DNA of 49,137 nt from Stutzerimonas stutzeri (GTDB lineage Bacteria > Pseudomonadota > Gammaproteobacteria > Pseudomonadales > Pseudomonadaceae), in assembly GCF_024448985.1 (NCBI RefSeq), contig NZ_JAMOII010000025.1, positions 1 through 49,137 of the forward strand. The letters run 5' to 3'. The notes below the pieces were generated by a model. It ran no database searches. It was not told where the DNA came from and was given only the letters and a program-made list of their open reading frames with translations. Of the stretch, positions 9,088 through 18,474 are shown one piece after another; positions within the stretch are counted from its first letter, which is position 1; each line of letters starts with the position of its first letter. The translations under genes and the position numbers were made by a program.

Positions 9088-9717
9088 TCAAAACAGCCCG
9101 CTGAATGCCCGCGCGCGGCGTTCGACCTCGCTGGCCGAATCCGCCGCAAACAGGGCATGCACGACAGCAACCAGGCTGGCGCCGCGAGCGATCAGGTCAG
9201 GTGCGTTCTTCAGGGTCACGCCGCCGATCACGGTGATCGGTTGGCTGAAACGCTGGCGTGCCTGTTCGAGCATTTCGACGGTGGCGGCCGGGGCGCCGGG
9301 TTTGGTGTTGGAGTCGAAAAATCTGCCGAAGGCGACATAGCTCGCCCCTTCGTCGATTGCCTGTTCGGCCAGATCCAGCCGCGCATGGCAGGTCGCGCCA
9401 ATGATCGCCCGGCGGCCGAGCAGGGCACGGGCAGCGGACAGCGAGCCGTCTCCCTGGCCCAGATGCAGGCCGACGTCGAGGCGTGCGGCCAGTTCGGCGT
9501 CGTCGTTGATGATCAGTTGCGCGCCATGGCGATGGCAGAGGTCGCGCAATGCTTCGGCTTCGCGTAGGCGCCGGGCCGCGTCATCGGATTTGTCGCGGTA
9601 TTGCAGCAGGCGCGCGCCGCCCTTCAACGCCGCTTCGGCGTACGGCAGCAGGCGCCCATCGGCCAGCAGCGTGCTGTCGGTGATGGCGTAGAGGCCGCGC
9701 AACTCGGTGCCTTTCAT
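9088..9717 (-). CDS. thiE: Thiamine-phosphate synthase
   Basis: ThiE joins HMP-pyrophosphate and thiazole phosphate to give thiamine phosphate. The 209-residue TIM barrel shows [14 protein letters not shown] at the N-terminus, [12 protein letters not shown] (pyrophosphate-binding lysine), [21 protein letters not shown] and the glycine motif [11 protein letters not shown]. The start is ATG at 9717 with GGAGGG 6 bases upstream; a longer frame to 9792 would run into thiD and is rejected. It lies 13 bp after thiD. Confidence 0.97.
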   Translation of the reverse strand: MKGTELRGLYAITDSTLLADGRLLPYAEAALKGGARLLQYRDKSDDAARRLREAEALRDLCHRHGAQLIINDDAELAARLDVGLHLGQGDGSLSAARALLGRRAIIGATCHARLDLAEQAIDEGASYVAFGRFFDSNTKPGAPAATVEMLEQARQRFSQPITVIGGVTLKNAPDLIARGASLVAVVHALFAADSASEVERRARAFSGLF

Positions 9718-9730
9718 GGCAACCCTCCAA

Positions 9731-10525
9731 TCAAGCCAGATCCAACGGCAGGCGACGGGGAATGTATTGCCCGCGCCCTGGCGCTTCGGCATCGCGCAAT
9801 GTACGCCATGTGTAATCCAGGGCGGACTTCACGGCGCTGACGATGTTTTCGCCAAGAGCCAGACGGCCCGCGAGCGCGCTGGCCAGGGTGCAGCCGGAAC
9901 CGTGATAGCTGCCTGGCAGGCGCTGACAGCTGAAGTCGTGACGGTCGCCGTCGCGTGAGTACAGGCGGTTATGCACTTCGGTCTCATCGCCATGTCCGCC
10001 GGTGATCAGCAGGTAGCGAATGTAGGGCAGCAGTTTCTCGGAGCATTCGTCGGCGCTGCCTTCGGGCAGTCCGGCGAGAATTCGCGCTTCCGGCAGGTTT
10101 GGGGTGGCGATGGTCGATACCGGGAAAAGCCGCTCGCGCATGGCATAGCCGACTTCGTCCTTGCCCAGCGCGCCGCCACCGCCGGCACGCAGCACCGGGT
10201 CGCACACCAATGGCACGCCGGGCAGTTTCTGCATGATTTCAATGACGGTCTCGACCATTTCCACCGAGCCGAGCATGCCCAGTTTGACCGCGGCAACCGG
10301 CAGGTCGGCGATGACGGCGTGGGCCTGAGCCAACACCCAGTCGCGATCCAGTACACGGAAATCAGACACGTCGACGGTGTCCTGCACGGTCAGTGCGGTG
10401 ACGGCAGGGGCAGCGTGGCAACCCTGGGCGATTAGCGCCTCGATGTCCGCCTGCAACCCGGCGCCCCCGCTCGGGTCGTGGCCGGAAAGGCAGAGAACGA
10501 CAGGACGGGAGCAAGGGCCGGACAT
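9731..10525 (-). CDS. thiD: Hydroxymethylpyrimidine/phosphomethylpyrimidine kinase
   Basis: ThiD phosphorylates HMP to HMP-P and HMP-PP for thiamine synthesis. The N-terminus [20 protein letters not shown] is the family signature, followed by [23 protein letters not shown] and the [12 protein letters not shown] anion-hole motif near the C-terminus. The start is ATG at 10525; a TTG one codon upstream is less likely. It is divergent from the LadS-like kinase and first of the thiD-thiE-PIN-hemL series. I saw no TPP riboswitch in the 238-bp upstream gap. Confidence 0.97.
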   Translation of the reverse strand: MSGPCSRPVVLCLSGHDPSGGAGLQADIEALIAQGCHAAPAVTALTVQDTVDVSDFRVLDRDWVLAQAHAVIADLPVAAVKLGMLGSVEMVETVIEIMQKLPGVPLVCDPVLRAGGGGALGKDEVGYAMRERLFPVSTIATPNLPEARILAGLPEGSADECSEKLLPYIRYLLITGGHGDETEVHNRLYSRDGDRHDFSCQRLPGSYHGSGCTLASALAGRLALGENIVSAVKSALDYTWRTLRDAEAPGRGQYIPRRLPLDLA

Positions 10526-10763
10526 CAATGAGTTCCCCGAATAAAGAGTGTGATGGCGCTAGGCAGCCAGATTTAAGGCGTGCGAGCTTATCACCAATCG
10601 ATCCGTGCGGCTTGCCAGGGCGACCGTCGCGCGTGCGGCGTGACGCCTGCAGAACTCTGCGTGCCGGTCTGCTGGATCATGCTAAAGTGCCATCCATTTC
10701 GAGTGGCGCATGTTTTAGGGGAGCCGGGTTCTCCTGGCGCGGCTCGGCGGGGCGTTCGCAGTT

Positions 10764-12707
10764 ATGCGCCAGATATTGTTGTTCTTATTCAGTCTACTGC
10801 CAGCATTGGCCAGTGCTGTCGACTTCGACGATAAAACCCGGCGTCTTCCGCTGGGTCAGGTCATGGCCGTGCTGGAAGATTCTGAGCGGGACGCCAGCAT
10901 CGAGGAGGTGCTCGCACGCGATGCGGCCGGGCACTTCGTCCGTCATGACGAGGACGTGCTCAACGCCGGTTATTCGCGTTCGGCGTTCTGGCTGCGCATC
11001 GACCTGCATTACCGAACTGACCGTTCCCGTGAGCTTAGCCGATGGTGGCTGGAGCTGGCCTATCCGCCGCTGGATCATCTGGATCTGTATCTACCCGACG
11101 GCCAGGGCGGCTACCGTCTGGCGCAAGCGAGTGGCGACGCGCTGCCTTTCGGCGAGCGGCAAATCCAGCACCGCAATCATTTGTTCGAGCTGGAGCTGCC
11201 GCCCAATCAGCCGCAGCGAATCTACCTGCGGCTGGAAAGCCAGGGTTCGATCCAGGTTCCGTTGACCCTGTGGGCACCAGCGGCTTATCTGGAAGCGCAA
11301 TCGGCACACATCTATATGCTAGCGATCATTTACGGCGCGCTGCTGGTGATGCTGGTCTACAACCTGTTCATCTTCCTCAGCGTGCGTGATCGCAGTTATC
11401 TCTACTACATCTTCTATATCGCCTCGTTCGGCCTATACCAGGTCTCGGTCAATGGGCTGGGCGTCCAGTTTCTGTGGCCGGATTCGCCGTGGTGGGCCAA
11501 TGTCTCGACACCGTTCCTGATCGGCGCGGCGGGCGTCTTCGGTTGCCAGTTCGCCCGTAGTTTCCTGCATACGGGCAAGCACAGCCCCTGGATCGACACT
11601 GCGTTATTGATGCTGGTGGGGTTAGGCGCGCTGACCATGGTGTTGTCGTTGACCGCCGATTATGCGCTGGCGCTGCGGTTGGCGACGTTCATGGCGCTCT
11701 GGTTCATCCTGGTCATCTTCGTCGCTGGTAGCGTTGCCTGGTACCGCGGCATGCGGGTCGCGCGCTATTTCATGATTGCCTGGACGACCTTTCTGGTCGG
11801 TGGGCAGATCAACACCCTAATGGTCCTGGGCTATCTGCCGCACAACTTCTTCACCATGTATGCCGGGCAGATCGGCTCCGCGATCGAGGTGGCGCTGCTG
11901 TCGCTGGCATTGGCCGACCGCATCAATGCGATGAAGGAAGAGCGCGCCAAGGTGCTGCAGGAGACAGGTCGCAAACTTGAGGAAATGAACCGGGAACTGG
12001 CCGAAAGCAACCGACTCAAGGATCAGTTTCTGGCCAACGTAACCCATGAGCTGCGCACGCCGATGCACGGCGTTCTTGGCAGCCTCGACTTGATGCGAAC
12101 GCTGGAACTGAGTGGCGAGCTGGAACAGTACCAGCGCATCGCAACCGGCTCGGCGCGCGACATGATGCGATTGGTCAATGACATTCTTGCGCTGACCGAA
12201 CTGCAGGCCGGCAAGTTGCAGCTGCGCAACGAGTCGTTCGGGGTGCGCGCTTTGATCGACGAGCTGGACGTAATTTATGGCGCCCGTGCGACGAAGCGTG
12301 GATTGACCTTCTCGGTCGAAACCAGCAACGAGCTGCCTCGTATCCTGGTGGGCGATGCCGGCAAGCTGAAACAGAGCCTTGGCTATCTGCTCGACAACGC
12401 CATCAAGTTCACCGTGACGGGCAGCGTGACGCTGGCGCTGGCCGGGCATGATGACGAGGACTCCGGGTTCGTTCTGGCGGTGGACGTGATCGATACCGGC
12501 GTGGGTTTCGAAGCGCCGGCCGATGGCTCGCTTTATCAATACTTCCGCCAGCTCGATGGCAGCATGACTCGCCCATACGGCGGCCTGGGCATTGGCCTTT
12601 CGCTATGCCGGCAGCTGGTCGAGTTGCAGGGCGGCAGTATTTCCTGCCAATCCACGCCTGGCCGCGGGACTCATTTCCAGGTGCGCGTGCCGCTACAGAT
12701 TATCTGA
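10764..12707 (+). CDS. LadS-like 7TMR-DISM sensor histidine kinase lacking a receiver domain
   Basis: The 647-residue protein has a signal peptide, a periplasmic 7TMR-DISMED2 domain (about 20-175), seven membrane segments (about 183-380), a short coiled coil, a HisKA domain with H428 in FLANVTHELRTPMHG, and an HATPase domain (LLDNAIKFT near 545, DTGVG, GGLGIGLSLC). It stops right after the ATPase domain at VRVPLQII. P. aeruginosa LadS, from memory next to thiD as here, is longer and ends with a receiver domain through which it feeds GacS and the Rsm pathway. Here that domain is absent and the next 210 bp encode nothing like it. Start ATG 10764 follows a GGCGGGG-type ribosome site. Confidence 0.88.
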   Translation: MRQILLFLFSLLPALASAVDFDDKTRRLPLGQVMAVLEDSERDASIEEVLARDAAGHFVRHDEDVLNAGYSRSAFWLRIDLHYRTDRSRELSRWWLELAYPPLDHLDLYLPDGQGGYRLAQASGDALPFGERQIQHRNHLFELELPPNQPQRIYLRLESQGSIQVPLTLWAPAAYLEAQSAHIYMLAIIYGALLVMLVYNLFIFLSVRDRSYLYYIFYIASFGLYQVSVNGLGVQFLWPDSPWWANVSTPFLIGAAGVFGCQFARSFLHTGKHSPWIDTALLMLVGLGALTMVLSLTADYALALRLATFMALWFILVIFVAGSVAWYRGMRVARYFMIAWTTFLVGGQINTLMVLGYLPHNFFTMYAGQIGSAIEVALLSLALADRINAMKEERAKVLQETGRKLEEMNRELAESNRLKDQFLANVTHELRTPMHGVLGSLDLMRTLELSGELEQYQRIATGSARDMMRLVNDILALTELQAGKLQLRNESFGVRALIDELDVIYGARATKRGLTFSVETSNELPRILVGDAGKLKQSLGYLLDNAIKFTVTGSVTLALAGHDDEDSGFVLAVDVIDTGVGFEAPADGSLYQYFRQLDGSMTRPYGGLGIGLSLCRQLVELQGGSISCQSTPGRGTHFQVRVPLQII

Positions 12708-12917
12708 GCGCTTCCGCCCGTCATCCGGTTACCGTGCCGTGCGGGTTTGCGCGCGTGGTTTGGCTGAAACCCCGCTTTTTCCATGCAAACATGCGTGCTT
12801 CACTTCTTCTCGTGGGCCGACCGGATGCCGGCCCGCATCGACCCGGCGAACTGTGAAGGGCGCTGAGAACGCATCTTCAATCAGGTCGTCGCCACTTCGC
12901 CTGCCGAGGAGATCGCC

Positions 12918-14567
12918 ATGAGCCTGCACCCTTACGCTGAAACCCACGAGGTGCTGAACCAGGTGCCGTCACTCGATGGCGCCAACCTGTACCGTCTCGA
13001 TCTGCCATTGCAGCAATGGGTCCATCGTTACCAGGGCAGCTGGGCCGAATCGCGGCTGGATGCCTATGGCGCGCTGGCGGGCGGGCCACTGATGGCTGCA
13101 GGCTTTCTCGCCAATGAGAACAAACCGGTCTTCAAGAGCCATGACCGCTATGGTCATCGCATCGATCTGGTGGAGTTCCATCCCGCCTACCACGAGCTGA
13201 TGCACGCGGCCATCGCCCACGGCATCCCATCGCTGCCCTGGACAGACCCGCAACCCGGTGCCCATGTCGCCCGCGCGGGGCTGATGTATTTGCACAACCA
13301 GGCCGAGGCCGGCAGCAGTTGCCCGTTGACCATGACCTTCGCCAGCGTGCCGGCGCTGAGGCTACAGCCGGACATCGCCGAGCAATGGCTACCCAGCGTA
13401 CTGGCGACCGAATATGACCCACGCAACCTGCCTGTGATGCAAAAGACCGGCGCGACCATCGGCATGGCCATGACCGAGAAGCAGGGCGGCACCGACGTGC
13501 GTGCCAATACCACTCGCGCTTATCCGGTCGGCGCGAGCGGCCCGGGACAGGCCTACGAGCTGGTCGGGCATAAATGGTTCTGCTCGGCGCCTATGTGCGA
13601 CGCCTTTCTGACCCTGGCGCAGACCGACCAGGGCCTGTCCTGTTTTCTGCTGCCGCGCCATCGCCCCGACGGCAGCCGCAACCAGTTCTATATCCAGCGA
13701 CTGAAGAACAAGCTCGGCAACTGGGCTAACGCGTCCAGTGAAGTTGAATACCGTGGCGCCCTGGCCTGGATGATCGGCGAGGAAGGGCGCGGCGTGCCGA
13801 CCATCATCGAAATGGTCGGCATGACCCGCTTCGACTGCATGATCGGCTCCAGCTCGCTGATGCGTCAGGCGCTGACCCAGGCCATGCACCACTGCACGCA
13901 TCGCCATGTCGGCGGCCGGGCGCTGATCGAACAGCCGCTGATGCGCAACGTGCTGGCCGATCTCGCCCTGGAAAGCGAAGCCGCGCTGGCGCTGACCATG
14001 CGCATGGGCCGCGCGCTGGATAATCTGCAGGACGAGCACGAAGCCAGGTTCGCCCGCCTGGTCACCGCGATCGGCAAATACTGGATCTGCAAGCGCGCGC
14101 CGGAAATGATCGCCGAAGCCAGCGAATGCCTCGGCGGCGCCGGCTACGTCGAAGAGACCATTCTGCCGCGGCTGTACCGCGAGGCGCCCGTCAACTCCAT
14201 CTGGGAAGGCTCCGGCAACGTGCAATGCCTCGACGTGCTGCGCGCCTTGTCGAAGGAGCCCGGCGTGCTCGACACCCTGTTCGCCGAACTGGGCGACGGC
14301 CACGGCGATGCGCGACTTCAGGTGCATATCGGCCAGCTGCAAGCCGCATTCCGCGACACCGATGACATCCAATACCGCGCCCGCCAACTCACCGAAGACC
14401 TCGCCGTCACGTTGCAGGCCAAGCTGCTGCTCGAAGCCGGAAACAGCACGGTATCGGATGCCTTCATCGCCAGTCGCCTGGAGGGGCATGGGCGGGTATT
14501 CGGTACCTTGCCGAGAGGGCTGGATATCAGCGCGCTGCTGGCGCGCAGTGCGCCTTTTATTGACTAG
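12918..14567 (+). CDS. AidB-type acyl-CoA dehydrogenase
   Basis: A 549-residue flavoprotein of the acyl-CoA dehydrogenase superfamily. The N-terminal segment (ETHEVLNQVPSLDGANLYRL), the length and motifs such as MAMTEKQGGTDVRANTT, GHKWFCSAPMCDAFLTLAQT and LGGAGYVEETILPRLYREAPV fit AidB or isovaleryl-CoA dehydrogenase-like proteins. E. coli AidB is tied to alkylation stress and binds DNA; a metabolic role is equally possible here. ATG 12918 is preceded by GAGGAGAT. From memory, P. aeruginosa PA3972 is the syntenic gene. Confidence 0.9.
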   Translation: MSLHPYAETHEVLNQVPSLDGANLYRLDLPLQQWVHRYQGSWAESRLDAYGALAGGPLMAAGFLANENKPVFKSHDRYGHRIDLVEFHPAYHELMHAAIAHGIPSLPWTDPQPGAHVARAGLMYLHNQAEAGSSCPLTMTFASVPALRLQPDIAEQWLPSVLATEYDPRNLPVMQKTGATIGMAMTEKQGGTDVRANTTRAYPVGASGPGQAYELVGHKWFCSAPMCDAFLTLAQTDQGLSCFLLPRHRPDGSRNQFYIQRLKNKLGNWANASSEVEYRGALAWMIGEEGRGVPTIIEMVGMTRFDCMIGSSSLMRQALTQAMHHCTHRHVGGRALIEQPLMRNVLADLALESEAALALTMRMGRALDNLQDEHEARFARLVTAIGKYWICKRAPEMIAEASECLGGAGYVEETILPRLYREAPVNSIWEGSGNVQCLDVLRALSKEPGVLDTLFAELGDGHGDARLQVHIGQLQAAFRDTDDIQYRARQLTEDLAVTLQAKLLLEAGNSTVSDAFIASRLEGHGRVFGTLPRGLDISALLARSAPFID

Positions 14568-14644
14568 TTCACTGGATAGCTGCGCTGTCGGCGAGCAGTG
14601 CTAAGTAATGCTGGATTTGGCTCAATCCGACCGGCGACCGCATC

Positions 14645-15361
14645 TCAACATTCCCAATTCTCATGCCGCACGGGCAGGCGATTCAGTGCATCTTTAAGCT
14701 GCCGCCAGTTCGGAATGAACCTGTCCATCAAGCTCAGAAAACGCGGGTTGTGAGTCGACTCGATCAGGTGCGCCAGTTCATGCACCAGTATGTATTCCAG
14801 GTACTCCGGCGGTTTTTTTGCCAGATCGGTATTCAATCGGATGCTCCCTGCAGCCGAGTTGCAGCTACCCCAGCGGGTTTTCATGCGCTGCACGAAAATG
14901 CGTCTGACCTCGACTCCCATCAACGGCTGCCATTTGGCCAGAAGAGCGGGCAGCTTCGCCCGCAGCTGTTCGCGATACCAGCTTTCAAGTAATGCCTGTC
15001 GGCGAGCATCGTCACTTCCCGGCCGGACGTACAAGATCAGCGTGGAATGCTTCAGCTCGACGGCCGGCGCAGCATCCACTTCGATCACCTTCAGCAAATA
15101 TCGCCGGCCCCACACCTGATGGCTTTCTCGGTTCAGGTACTCGTGCTCCGGCTCGCGCAGTTGCGTGCGCATCTGGTGTTGTTGCGCCTTGATCCAGCTC
15201 AGTCGGGAAATGGCGAACGCACGCAGCGCATCCAGCCCCATGTGCATCGGCGCGGAAATATGCACCCGACCTTCGGGCGGATACACGTATAGATGCGCGT
15301 GCTTGTTGTTCTTTCGCTGAACCTCGACCCGGATGCCACCGAGGTCAATATGTTCGGCCAT
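14645..15361 (-). CDS. YgjP/DUF45-type zinc metallopeptidase
   Basis: A 238-residue M48-like protein with the KTRWGSC motif (161-167) followed by the zinc site HELAH (194-198) and the family's downstream THNPRFLSLM. It has no membrane segment, so it should be cytosolic. Its ATG shares one base with the hsdR stop (TGATG), so it is the last gene of the restriction operon. Such genes often sit beside type I hsdR genes; the role is not known, and protease-based control of the restriction subunit is only a hypothesis. Confidence 0.9.
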   Translation of the reverse strand: MAEHIDLGGIRVEVQRKNNKHAHLYVYPPEGRVHISAPMHMGLDALRAFAISRLSWIKAQQHQMRTQLREPEHEYLNRESHQVWGRRYLLKVIEVDAAPAVELKHSTLILYVRPGSDDARRQALLESWYREQLRAKLPALLAKWQPLMGVEVRRIFVQRMKTRWGSCNSAAGSIRLNTDLAKKPPEYLEYILVHELAHLIESTHNPRFLSLMDRFIPNWRQLKDALNRLPVRHENWEC

Positions 15362-18300
15362 CAGTATTCCTGGTGAGTCACGACGATAGGGAACAGCCGC
15401 TCGACTTCTTCCACGCTGTTCAACACCTGATACATGGCTTGTTTGACCGTCATCTCCTTGGCCTGCACACCTCGCCAGCCATCTGGTCTCGCTTGTTTCA
15501 CTGCGCTATCGAGCTTCAGCGCAAGTTCCAGCATGTTGTCCTTGGCGGGCTCACCGTATGGCGCCCTCGTTTCGGCAGTTCGATTGGACGACAGGTTGTT
15601 GTACAGCGCCAGCTTGCCCGCTGTATTCAGCGCTGGCGGTGTGTCTTCAGCCTTGCCGGCCTGCACTCGGGCCGCCAGCTCGCCGATGCGCTTGAGATAC
15701 TCCTCGTATTCGATCGCCCTTTCCTTGCGCAGCTTGATGATTTCATCGAGCAAGGCTGACATGTTCTCGAAGTAGGCGGGGTCGGTAAGGTTTTCCTTGA
15801 TGATCTTGCTGCGCACGTTGTTCTCGATGGTTTCGGCAACGGCGCCCGGATTGCCTTTCATCTCGCCCAATTTCTGAGCGATGGCCTCGGCGATCCCGGT
15901 GTTCACGATCAGTTCCAGCAGCCCGATGTTGTCGAAGGGGGAAATCTTGCGCGGTTCGCTGGCCTCGATATAGGTATCGATCAGATGCCGCATGTCCGCC
16001 TCGAACGGCTTGATATCGAGTGTCTCGCCGCTGGCCTTGCGGATGATTTCACGCAGCGCCAGATACCGCTCCAGCGTCCGCTTGATCTGCTCGACTTGCG
16101 CCGGGCTGTAGCCTGCCGCTTCCATTTCGTCGGCTACGTTCGCATAGGCACGCAGCAGCGCCACCACCGCTCTGTACAGCGCGACGCGCTGCGGCTCGCG
16201 GTTGCGCAGGTCGTCGGCTATTTCGGTATTGCCGCAAAAGTAATGGATATGCGCCAACTCATCCTTTGGCGGAGCCACCGGCTCGCATAGCAGCTCCAGC
16301 GCTTCGAGGGCATCGTCCAGGCGTTCCTTGCTCTGCTTCAGACGATCATGCAACAGCACGTCCGGATCGGCGCCGCCGGCGCTGAGATCGAGTTCCGATG
16401 TGTAGACCGCAATGGCGTTTTCGACGCGCTTGAACAGATCCTTGTAGTCGACGATGTAACCGAAGTCTTTGTCTTCACCATCCAGGCGGTTGGTCCGGCA
16501 GATGGCCTGGAACAGGCCGTGGTCCTGCATCGACTTGTCGATATACAAGTAGCTGCAAGGCGGTGCGTCGAAACCGGTGAGCAGCTTGTCCACCACCACC
16601 AGCAACTTCATGTTGGCCGGCTCCTTGATGAACAGCGCCTTTGCACGCTCTTCATAGGTTTCGGTTTTGGAAATGCCCGGCTTGGCTTGAAGGTTCTCCA
16701 GCAGTTCGGTGTAAGTGTTGTAGATGAACTGCTTGTCGGTTTCGGTATTGGCGCCGGTTTCCTCCAGCGTCACGTCCTTGGCCAGCGGGTTGTAGGAAGT
16801 GATGACCGCGCACTTGCCCTTGAACATCGTCTTGTTGAACAGGGTGAAGTACTTGCATGCTTCATAAATGCTGGACGCCACCAGAATCGCGTTGCCGCGT
16901 TGGCTCGAGAGGCGCCGCTTGGTGCTGAAGTCGAAAATGATGTCCGCCACCACGCGATCCATGCGCGATCTGGAACTGAGCACGTTCTGCATGGTGCCCC
17001 ACTGTTTCTTCAGCTCGTCCTTCTGCCAATTGTTCAAGGCCTTGGTGCTGTTCTCGAACCATTGGTCGATCCTGTCCGAGGAACCCAGCCGGGTGTCGAT
17101 GTCCCGCGCCTCATAGAGCAGGTCGAGCACCACGCCATCTTCCACCGCTTCGCTGAATTTGTAGGTGTGGATGTAGCCACCGAACACCTCCAGGCTGGTG
17201 GCCTTGTCTTTTTTCAATAAAGGCGTGCCGGTAAAGCCGATGAATACCGCGTTGGGCATCAGCGCTTTCATCACCCGGTTGAGCCGGCCGCTTTGTGTCC
17301 GGTGGCACTCGTCGACAAACACGAACACCTCGCCCACGGTCGGGCTGGGCTGGGCCTGCAACTCCTCGATAAAGGCCTCGAAGGCCTTGTCATCCTTACC
17401 TTTGGCCGAGCCGCCGAACTTGTGCACCAGCGAGCACAGCAGGCGTGGCCGGGGTTGGCTGAGCTGACGCATCAGCTCCCGTCCGCTGCCGGTGCGGCAG
17501 ATGGCTTCACCGGCATCGTTGAATACCCGCTCGATCTGTTTATCCAGTTCGTCGCGGTCAGTGATGATGGCCACGCGGGCGTTCGGGTTGTTTTCCAGAA
17601 TCCACTTGGCCAGCAACACCATCAGAATGCTTTTGCCGGCACCCTGGGTGTGCCAGATGATGCCGCCCTGGCGCTGCTGGACATGCGCCTGCGCCGCCTT
17701 GATGCCGAAGTATTGATGCACCCGCGGCAGCTTTTTCCAGCCGCCGTCGAACAGCACGAAATCATGAATCAGCTCGATCAGGCGGGTCTTTTCACACATC
17801 TTTAGCAGGTATTTGTCCAGCTTGTAGCGGCTGTTGTCTGCTTCGTCTTCCTTCCAGGTCAGGAAGTACTTTTCCTGCGTGCCGGTGGTGCCGTATTGCA
17901 AACCTTCGGAATCGTTGCCGGCAAAAACGAACTGCACGGTGCTGAAAAACCAGGCATTGAACTCCGGCTGCTGGTTGGACAGGCTCTGGCGAATGCCGTC
18001 GCCTAGGCTGACGCGGCTGTTCTTGAGTTCCAAGACACCGATGGCGATGCCGTTGACGTACAGCACGATATCCGGCCGCCGCTCCAACTTGCCCTCGAGG
18101 GTGACCTCCTCGGCAATAGCGAAATGGTTGTTCAGGGGTTCGGCCCAGTTGATCAGGTGCACGGTCTCGGTCACCTTTCCGGCCTCGGTCTTTACCGGCA
18201 CGCCGTAGCGCAGTAATTGATAAACCGCCTGATTGTTGCCGTATGGGCTGCGCTCGGGGTGGCCTGCTTCGGTCTGTAGCTTGTACAGCGCAGCATTGAT

Positions 18301-18474
18301 CTGCCCGGAACTGTAGCCCGCACCGCTCAGGTAATCACGCAGCAGCTGGCTTTCGATGTTGCTGTTGTTGGCCCGCTCGGCCCAGTCGCCAAGGTGCGTA
18401 TAGCCCAGCTCCTCGGTAAACAGCCTGGCTACACGATCCTGCGTTACACGCTCGGCTTTGCCTATGTCGGTCAT
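15361..18474 (-). CDS. hsdR: Type I restriction endonuclease subunit R
   Basis: HsdR is the ATP-dependent translocase and nuclease of a type I restriction enzyme, working with HsdM2S. Of 1037 residues, the N-terminal PD-(D/E)xK nuclease shows D135 in ERRPDIVLYV and E149-L-K151 in GVLELK. The helicase core shows Walker A QGAGKS (277-282), the DECH box (388-391, VFVDECHRT), GFTGTPLL, and late motifs such as KLLVVVDKLLTGFDAPP. The C-terminal region is the helical HsdM-binding part. All motifs look intact. ATG 18474 overlaps the upstream stop (ATGA). Confidence 0.98.
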   Translation of the reverse strand: MTDIGKAERVTQDRVARLFTEELGYTHLGDWAERANNSNIESQLLRDYLSGAGYSSGQINAALYKLQTEAGHPERSPYGNNQAVYQLLRYGVPVKTEAGKVTETVHLINWAEPLNNHFAIAEEVTLEGKLERRPDIVLYVNGIAIGVLELKNSRVSLGDGIRQSLSNQQPEFNAWFFSTVQFVFAGNDSEGLQYGTTGTQEKYFLTWKEDEADNSRYKLDKYLLKMCEKTRLIELIHDFVLFDGGWKKLPRVHQYFGIKAAQAHVQQRQGGIIWHTQGAGKSILMVLLAKWILENNPNARVAIITDRDELDKQIERVFNDAGEAICRTGSGRELMRQLSQPRPRLLCSLVHKFGGSAKGKDDKAFEAFIEELQAQPSPTVGEVFVFVDECHRTQSGRLNRVMKALMPNAVFIGFTGTPLLKKDKATSLEVFGGYIHTYKFSEAVEDGVVLDLLYEARDIDTRLGSSDRIDQWFENSTKALNNWQKDELKKQWGTMQNVLSSRSRMDRVVADIIFDFSTKRRLSSQRGNAILVASSIYEACKYFTLFNKTMFKGKCAVITSYNPLAKDVTLEETGANTETDKQFIYNTYTELLENLQAKPGISKTETYEERAKALFIKEPANMKLLVVVDKLLTGFDAPPCSYLYIDKSMQDHGLFQAICRTNRLDGEDKDFGYIVDYKDLFKRVENAIAVYTSELDLSAGGADPDVLLHDRLKQSKERLDDALEALELLCEPVAPPKDELAHIHYFCGNTEIADDLRNREPQRVALYRAVVALLRAYANVADEMEAAGYSPAQVEQIKRTLERYLALREIIRKASGETLDIKPFEADMRHLIDTYIEASEPRKISPFDNIGLLELIVNTGIAEAIAQKLGEMKGNPGAVAETIENNVRSKIIKENLTDPAYFENMSALLDEIIKLRKERAIEYEEYLKRIGELAARVQAGKAEDTPPALNTAGKLALYNNLSSNRTAETRAPYGEPAKDNMLELALKLDSAVKQARPDGWRGVQAKEMTVKQAMYQVLNSVEEVERLFPIVVTHQEY

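Noticed and set aside
10526-10763. TPP riboswitch before thiD
   Set aside because: No CUGAGA/ACCUGA-type THI core was found in the leader of thiD.
12708-12917. Detached receiver domain after the LadS-like kinase
   Set aside because: No frame shows the DD-D-T-K receiver pattern; the open frame at 12592-12921 is a shadow.
16348-17220. Long plus-strand frame inside hsdR (also 259-1245 in lnt and 21445-22089 in hsdM)
   Set aside because: All lie opposite intact, motif-bearing genes and have no ribosome site or family likeness.
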